DNA of 64,000 nt from Actinobacteria bacterium OK074. Lineage in GTDB: Bacteria > Actinomycetota > Actinomycetes > Streptomycetales > Streptomycetaceae. The notes beneath the pieces were generated by a model. The model was not told where the DNA came from and made no database searches. It saw only the letters and a list, made by a program, of their open reading frames with translations. Shown piece after piece: positions 59,445 through 64,000 of this stretch. Each line of letters begins with the position of its first letter. Position 1 is the first letter of the stretch. The position numbers and the translations under genes were made by a program. The stretch lies in NCBI GenBank assembly GCA_001298575.1, contig LJCV01000263.1:89676-153675 (forward strand), in the 5' to 3' direction.

Positions 59445-60722
59445 ATGAGTGAAACTTGCACAGTGGAACGCACCGATGAGACCGGGCCGATCGCCCGGCC
59501 CACCCCCGCGCCGGACACGGCACCCCTCTCCGAGCCCCGGCCCGACAGCCCCGGCGGCCCCGCCGACTCCAACGGCGGCATGCCCCGCTGGCTACCTCGC
59601 GCGATGCTGCTGGCGCTCACGCTCGTCGCCGTGTTCCAGCTGGGCAGTTGGGCCTTTCACCAGCTCATCGGCCTGCTGATCGACATCCTCATCTCGTTCT
59701 TCCTGGCGCTCGCCATCGAGCCCGCGGTGGGCCGCCTGTCCGCGCGCGGCATGCGCCGGGGAGTGTCGACCTTCCTGGTCTTCCTGGCCGTGGTGATCGC
59801 GGCCACGGGCTTCGTCGCCCTCCTCGGCTCCATGCTCGCCGACCAGATCGTCAAGATCATCGAGGACTTCCCGCAGTACCTCGACTCCGTGATCAGCTGG
59901 ATCAACACCCGGTTCCACACCAATCTGAAACGGGTCGACGTCCAGGAGGACCTGCTCCGCTCCGACTGGCTGCGCAACTACGTACAGAACGGCGCCACCG
60001 GCGTCCTGAACCTCTCCACCCAGGTCCTCGGCGGCCTCTTCGAACTGCTGACGATCGTCCTGTTCTCGTTCTACTTCGCCGCCGACGGCCCCCGGCTCCG
60101 CCGGGCCATCTGCTCCGTACTCCCACCCGCCAAGCAGTCCGAACTGCTGCGCGCCTGGGAGATCGCCGTCGCCAAGACCGGCGGCTACCTCTACTCCCGC
60201 GGCCTGATGGCGCTGGTCTCGGCCCTCGCGCACTACGTCATGCTGGTGGCGCTGAGCGTTCCCTACGCCCCCGTACTCGCCGTCTGGGTGGGACTGGTCT
60301 CGCAGTTCATCCCCACCGTCGGCACCTATCTCGCGGGCGCCCTGCCCATGCTGATCGCCTTCACGGTCGAACCCCTGTACGCGGTGTGGGTGCTGGTCTT
60401 CGTCGTGATCTACCAGCAGTTCGAGAACTACCTGCTCCAGCCCAAGCTGACCGCGAAGACCGTCGACATCCACCCCGGCATCGCCTTCGGCTCGATCATC
60501 GCCGGCACCGCCCTCCTCGGCGCCATCGGCGCGTTGATCGCCATTCCGGCGGTCGCCACGCTCCAGGCGTTCCTGGGCACGTACGTCAAGAGGTACGACG
60601 TCACGGACGACCCCCGCGTCCACGGACAGTGGCGGGCCTCCCGCACCGGCCGCCCCGTACGACCGGTACGGGAGGCCGACGCGGGGGAGCGGGAGACGGC
60701 GGACTCGGGCGCGGGCGGGTAG
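59445..60722 (+). CDS. AI-2E-family (PerM-like) transporter
   Basis: 425 aa with about eight membrane helices: LIGLLIDILISFFLALAIEP, STFLVFLAVVIAATGFVALL, GGLFELLTIVLFSFYFAADG, QFIPTVGTYLAGALPMLIAF and GTALLGAIGALIAIPAVATL. Family members export small molecules or act as Na+/H+ exchangers. N-terminal 40 residues are Pro/Thr-rich. The ATG at 59445 has no clear ribosome-binding site. Divergent from tatC across 193 nt. Confidence 0.9.
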   Translation: MSETCTVERTDETGPIARPTPAPDTAPLSEPRPDSPGGPADSNGGMPRWLPRAMLLALTLVAVFQLGSWAFHQLIGLLIDILISFFLALAIEPAVGRLSARGMRRGVSTFLVFLAVVIAATGFVALLGSMLADQIVKIIEDFPQYLDSVISWINTRFHTNLKRVDVQEDLLRSDWLRNYVQNGATGVLNLSTQVLGGLFELLTIVLFSFYFAADGPRLRRAICSVLPPAKQSELLRAWEIAVAKTGGYLYSRGLMALVSALAHYVMLVALSVPYAPVLAVWVGLVSQFIPTVGTYLAGALPMLIAFTVEPLYAVWVLVFVVIYQQFENYLLQPKLTAKTVDIHPGIAFGSIIAGTALLGAIGALIAIPAVATLQAFLGTYVKRYDVTDDPRVHGQWRASRTGRPVRPVREADAGERETADSGAGG

Positions 60723-60759
60723 CGGACGCGCCCGGCCTGCACCGCGGGAGGCGTGCAGC

Positions 60760-62610
60760 TCACGGCGCCGAGTCCTTCTTGCTGCTCGCGGCGGCGTACG
60801 CCTGGGACGGGGTCATCGCGACGCCGTTCAGCGACACCGTCTTGTACGTGCTGACCTGGGCGCACCCCTTGGCGTCGGCGGCGGTCTGGGCGTGGGCGTC
60901 GGTGGTGGCCGCGCCCGTGTCGGACGGGGCCGCCGAACTGGCACCGGAGGAGCCGCCGCCGTACGTCGTGCCGTCGGTCCAGTCCGAGCCGATCACCAGG
61001 ACGAGGCCGCTCGCGGTGCCCTGGGAGAGGCGGGAGACCGGCAGCCCGAGCGCCGAGGCGACCGCCTGCGCCTGTGCCTTCTCTCCCGGGCCGTACGTCA
61101 GCGTGGTCGTTGTCGCCTCCTCGGGAGCGTTTCCGGTGGTCGTACCGGAACCGAACCCGGCGTTGATCAGCGCGTCGGCGACCACGGACGCGCGCCCGCT
61201 GGTCGCGGTGCCGTTCTCGACGTCGACGGCGATGTCGGCGGGCGACACGGAAACCGTGGGAGTCGGGCTCGCCTTGGACGTCTTCTTCTTGCCCGAGGTC
61301 AGGGACTGGTCGTTGGTGATGGTCGCGAACAGGGTCTTCGCGGCGGATGCCGGGACGACACGGTTGGAGTTACCGGGCGCGGGCGCGGTCTGCATGGTCG
61401 TGAAGGTCATCCGCTTGGCCGGGACCTCGTTGACGTCGGCGACCAGTCCGACCAGCTTGGGGATGCTGTCGAGGCCGGTGTCGACGGTCAGCGCCTTGGT
61501 CGCCGCGTTCGCCAGCGCCAGTACCTTCGCGGGGTTGGCGAGGGTGCCCGCGCTCTTGAACTTGCGGATCATGGCGCTGAGGAAGAGGTGCTGCGAGACC
61601 GTACGGCCCAGGTCGCTGCCGTCGCCGAAGCCGTGGCGCGAGCGCACGAACTCCAGCGCCGCCGTGCCCTTCAGCGTGTGCGTGCCCTTGGACAGCTTCA
61701 GGTGCGAGTAGGTGTCGTACACGTCGTTGTCGACGCACACCGACACCCCGCCGACCGCGTCCGACATGCTCACCACACCCGCGAAGTCGAGCTCCACGAA
61801 GTGGTCGATGGGTATCCCGGTCAGCTGGTGCACCGTGGAGACCTGGCAGGCGGCACCGTACTGGAGGGCGCTGTTGATCTGGCCGTAGTAACCGGCCGTG
61901 GACTGCCCGGTGTCGGGGTCCTTGCACGCCGGGACCTGGGTCATCGTGTCGCGCGGCACACTCATCACCGTCGCGTTCGAACGGTCGGCGGATATGTGCA
62001 CCACCATCTCGACGTCCGCGTTGTGCCCCGCCGTCGACGACGCCGTCCCGCACCCGCCGCCCAGCTTGCAGTCCTCCGCACTGTTACGGCCGTCCGAACC
62101 GATCACCAGAATGTTGATCGGGGTGTCCCCGGAGGCATTCGCCTTCTCCGAACCACCGTCACCGATCGCGACACTCTTGATGTTCCCGTTCAGCTGGTAA
62201 TACAGCCACCCACCCGCCGCCGCGGTCACCAGCACCAGCACCGACACCGTGAACAACGCGATCCGCGCCAACCGCTTCCGCTTGACCGGCTTCGCACGAC
62301 GACTGGCAGCACGACCACCACGTCCTGGGGGCGGCTCGGCGCCCCGCCGTCCCTGCGGGCGTCCGGCCTTCCGGCTCCCCCGCCCCCGCGCCGCCTGCCG
62401 GGCCGCCGCGCGGCCTCCGGGCAGTGGATAGGCGGAACCGTCGGCCGACCCGGACGAATAGTCCGGTACGCCGTCGTCCTCGGTGGACTCGCGCGGGTGC
62501 GGCGGCGTGCCGGAGCGCTGGCCGCCCGAGCGCTGTCCACCCGCGCGTTGGCCGCCCGAGCGCTGGCGCGTGGCCTGCCGCATGGAGCCGCCACCCCAGG
62601 GGTCGCTCAT
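60760..62610 (-). CDS. LytR-CpsA-Psr (LCP) family ligase
   Basis: 616 aa. A long disordered Gly/Arg/Ser-rich cytoplasmic N-terminus with repeated GGQRSGGQRSG, one membrane helix (IALFTVSVLVLVTAAAGGWL), an extracellular LCP domain (INILVIGSDGRNS, ADVEMVVHISADRSNATVMS, SVPRDTM, YGQINSALQYG, FVRSRHGFGDGSDLGRTVSQ) and a C-terminal LytR_C domain. LCP proteins attach teichoic acid or arabinogalactan to peptidoglycan. GGGGAGTAGG precedes the ATG. The TTGCGCAA palindrome at 62727-62734 is in its promoter region. Confidence 0.93.
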   Translation of the reverse strand: MSDPWGGGSMRQATRQRSGGQRAGGQRSGGQRSGTPPHPRESTEDDGVPDYSSGSADGSAYPLPGGRAAARQAARGRGSRKAGRPQGRRGAEPPPGRGGRAASRRAKPVKRKRLARIALFTVSVLVLVTAAAGGWLYYQLNGNIKSVAIGDGGSEKANASGDTPINILVIGSDGRNSAEDCKLGGGCGTASSTAGHNADVEMVVHISADRSNATVMSVPRDTMTQVPACKDPDTGQSTAGYYGQINSALQYGAACQVSTVHQLTGIPIDHFVELDFAGVVSMSDAVGGVSVCVDNDVYDTYSHLKLSKGTHTLKGTAALEFVRSRHGFGDGSDLGRTVSQHLFLSAMIRKFKSAGTLANPAKVLALANAATKALTVDTGLDSIPKLVGLVADVNEVPAKRMTFTTMQTAPAPGNSNRVVPASAAKTLFATITNDQSLTSGKKKTSKASPTPTVSVSPADIAVDVENGTATSGRASVVADALINAGFGSGTTTGNAPEEATTTTLTYGPGEKAQAQAVASALGLPVSRLSQGTASGLVLVIGSDWTDGTTYGGGSSGASSAAPSDTGAATTDAHAQTAADAKGCAQVSTYKTVSLNGVAMTPSQAYAAASSKKDSAP

Positions 62611-62725
62611 CTCCTACTCCCCACGCTCGTCACGCTCGTCGCCGAACGCTCGTCACCGACGCCAACCGGCTTGCCCGGCGGCAGTAGCCGGCCTGCGCGC
62701 AAGGGGGCCGCCCCTCGGCTGGATA

Positions 62726-62743
62726 GTTGCGCAATATAGCAAC
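62726..62743. promoter_or_regulatory. Inverted repeat in the LCP promoter region
   Basis: GTTGC-GCAATATA-GCAAC spans the palindrome TTGCGCAA (62727-62734), about 117 nt upstream of the LCP start. The same TTGCGCAA occurs between tatC and the AI-2E gene at about 59283-59290. An AT-rich stretch suitable for a promoter surrounds it. Confidence 0.4.
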
Positions 62744-62877
62744 CGTGCCTATAGAGGGTAGTGGGACTCCCGAAAACCTGTGTTACGAACATGGGTACGC
62801 CCTGTGTTTTTGTGCGGTTCCCCTGTAGCTGTCCTGCGGTTTCCCTGTACGAGCGAGAGGTGTTGTGCAGAGGGCGT

Positions 62878-63660
62878 TCAGGACACGTCGTCGTGGGTAA
62901 CCGGGCTGCCCGGCAGCACCGTACCGGGGGCGCGCAGGCCGTCCAGGACCAGGGCGGTGGCCCGGGTCAGCATCATGTCGGCCAATTCCGCGTCGGCAGC
63001 GGGGAAGTGCCGTATGAGCAGGGAGACCATCACCGCGAGGTCGCCGCCCGCGATGTCCGGGCGGAGGGTGCCGTCGCGCTGGGCGGCGGTGACCAGGCCG
63101 TCGAGCAGGCCGAAGATCTCACCGCGCAGGCGGCGGATGTCCGGGTCGGTACGGATGATCTCGGCGGGGCGCTCGGCGAGCAGCGACAGCAGGACCATCG
63201 CGCGCAGTTCGTGCGAGTGTGCGAGCAGCCGGGCTATCGCGTCCCACGCGGTGGTCTCCTCCTCGGCCATCGCGCGCACTTCGGCGAGCACGCGTTCGAG
63301 ACTGTCCCGCGCCACGGCCCGGATCAGCGCGGCCCGGTCGGGAAACCGCCGGTAGAGCGTGCCGACACCGACCCCGGCCTGCCGGGCGATCTCCTCCATG
63401 GGGACGTCGGTGCCGGACTCCCGGAACACGGCTTTCGCCGCCGCGAGGATCTGGTCGCGGTTGCGGCGGGCGTCGGCGCGCAGGGGTACGTCCGCCGGTC
63501 TCCAGGGGACGTCCGCAGGGGCGCCGGACCGGGCGCCGGACGGGACGCCGGAGGGGACGCCGGACGGGACGCCGGACGGGACGCCGGACGGGGCACTCGC
63601 CGGGGCACTCGACGAGGCGCTCGACGAGGCGCTCGACGGGGTGTCCGAATCTGCACTCAT
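62878..63660 (-). CDS. TetR-family regulator
   Basis: 260 aa. The first 60 residues are low-complexity Ser/Pro/Gly (four copies of PSGV), encoded by 15-bp tandem repeats at about 63527-63600. The HTH follows: RNRDQILAAAKAVFRESGTD, MEEIARQAGVGVGTLYRRFP. The C-terminal ligand domain has LRAMVLLSLLAERPAEIIRT. ATG 63660 follows CGAGAATC. Divergent from the gene at 63772; the repressor probably controls it. Confidence 0.92.
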   Translation of the reverse strand: MSADSDTPSSASSSASSSAPASAPSGVPSGVPSGVPSGVPSGARSGAPADVPWRPADVPLRADARRNRDQILAAAKAVFRESGTDVPMEEIARQAGVGVGTLYRRFPDRAALIRAVARDSLERVLAEVRAMAEEETTAWDAIARLLAHSHELRAMVLLSLLAERPAEIIRTDPDIRRLRGEIFGLLDGLVTAAQRDGTLRPDIAGGDLAVMVSLLIRHFPAADAELADMMLTRATALVLDGLRAPGTVLPGSPVTHDDVS

Positions 63661-63771
63661 GCGGGGATTCTCGCAGGGCGACGGTGTGGACGGATTTCCC
63701 GCGTCACGACTACCGTCGAACCTAAGTGGAGGAAATTCGTCCGCCTGTGTCAGCACCCCCGGAGGGTCGCC

Positions 63772-64000
<229 letters not shown>

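Overview
The window is GC-rich actinobacterial chromosomal DNA, most likely Streptomyces or a close relative. The signs are G/C at nearly every third codon position, many GTG starts and 4-nt ATGA/GTGA overlaps, a paaABCDE cluster, PucR and DevR/OsdR-type regulators, a TatA/TatC pair, and a gene carrying a rare TTA (bldA-type) codon. It ends in about 160 nt of pure C, which looks like an assembly or sequencing artefact at a contig edge. I see no rRNA, tRNA, CRISPR array, insertion sequence or prophage.

Region 1 (1-12890) is an acyl-CoA catabolic island: a partial SDR dehydrogenase, acyl-CoA synthetase, thiolase, TesB-like thioesterase, carboxylesterase, an NTF2-fold protein with a two-subunit acyl-CoA dehydrogenase, a fused LivHM-type ABC permease with two ATPases, two small coupled genes of unknown function, and an enoyl-CoA hydratase. 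Three intergenic palindromes of the form GAGAAT-N3-RTTCTC mark it as one regulon; its regulator is not in the window. Region 2 (13033-16838) is paaABCDE (phenylacetyl-CoA epoxidase) behind a TetR-type palindrome.

Region 3 (17050-30131) looks like uptake and catabolism of a purine or purine-like compound: a PucR regulator, two amidohydrolases, an adenine-deaminase-like enzyme, a BMP-type nucleoside ABC importer and a creatininase-family hydrolase. Its last gene is a large Tat-exported beta-propeller amidohydrolase. Region 4 (30432-34532) is a TPR-CHAT protease with an uncharacterised downstream partner, the best candidate here for an undescribed system.

Region 5 (34545-44259) is a dormancy/hypoxia-type stress island: DUF1003 protein, phosphoketolase, PPK2, universal stress protein, SulP transporter, cNMP-binding protein, CBS protein, NarL-type response regulator and Acg-like nitroreductase. 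DevR/OsdR-like boxes (GGGCYGRNYGGCCC) stand 76-89 nt in front of three of the genes.

Region 6 (44285-52385) is an IclR-regulated oxidative pathway: IclR, two divergent paralogous cupins, a Rieske oxygenase with its ferredoxin, an MFS exporter, a KstD-like flavoprotein and a VOC protein. A shared operator TTCCA-N3-AGCGGAA precedes the cupins and the ferredoxin-Rieske operon. Region 7 (52602-63660) holds a solitary HepT-like protein, a P450, TatA, an ion channel, a lipoprotein, a TerD protein, small membrane proteins, TatC, an AI-2E-family transporter, an LCP ligase and a TetR regulator. Two BlaI-like palindromes link tatA, the channel and a small membrane protein.
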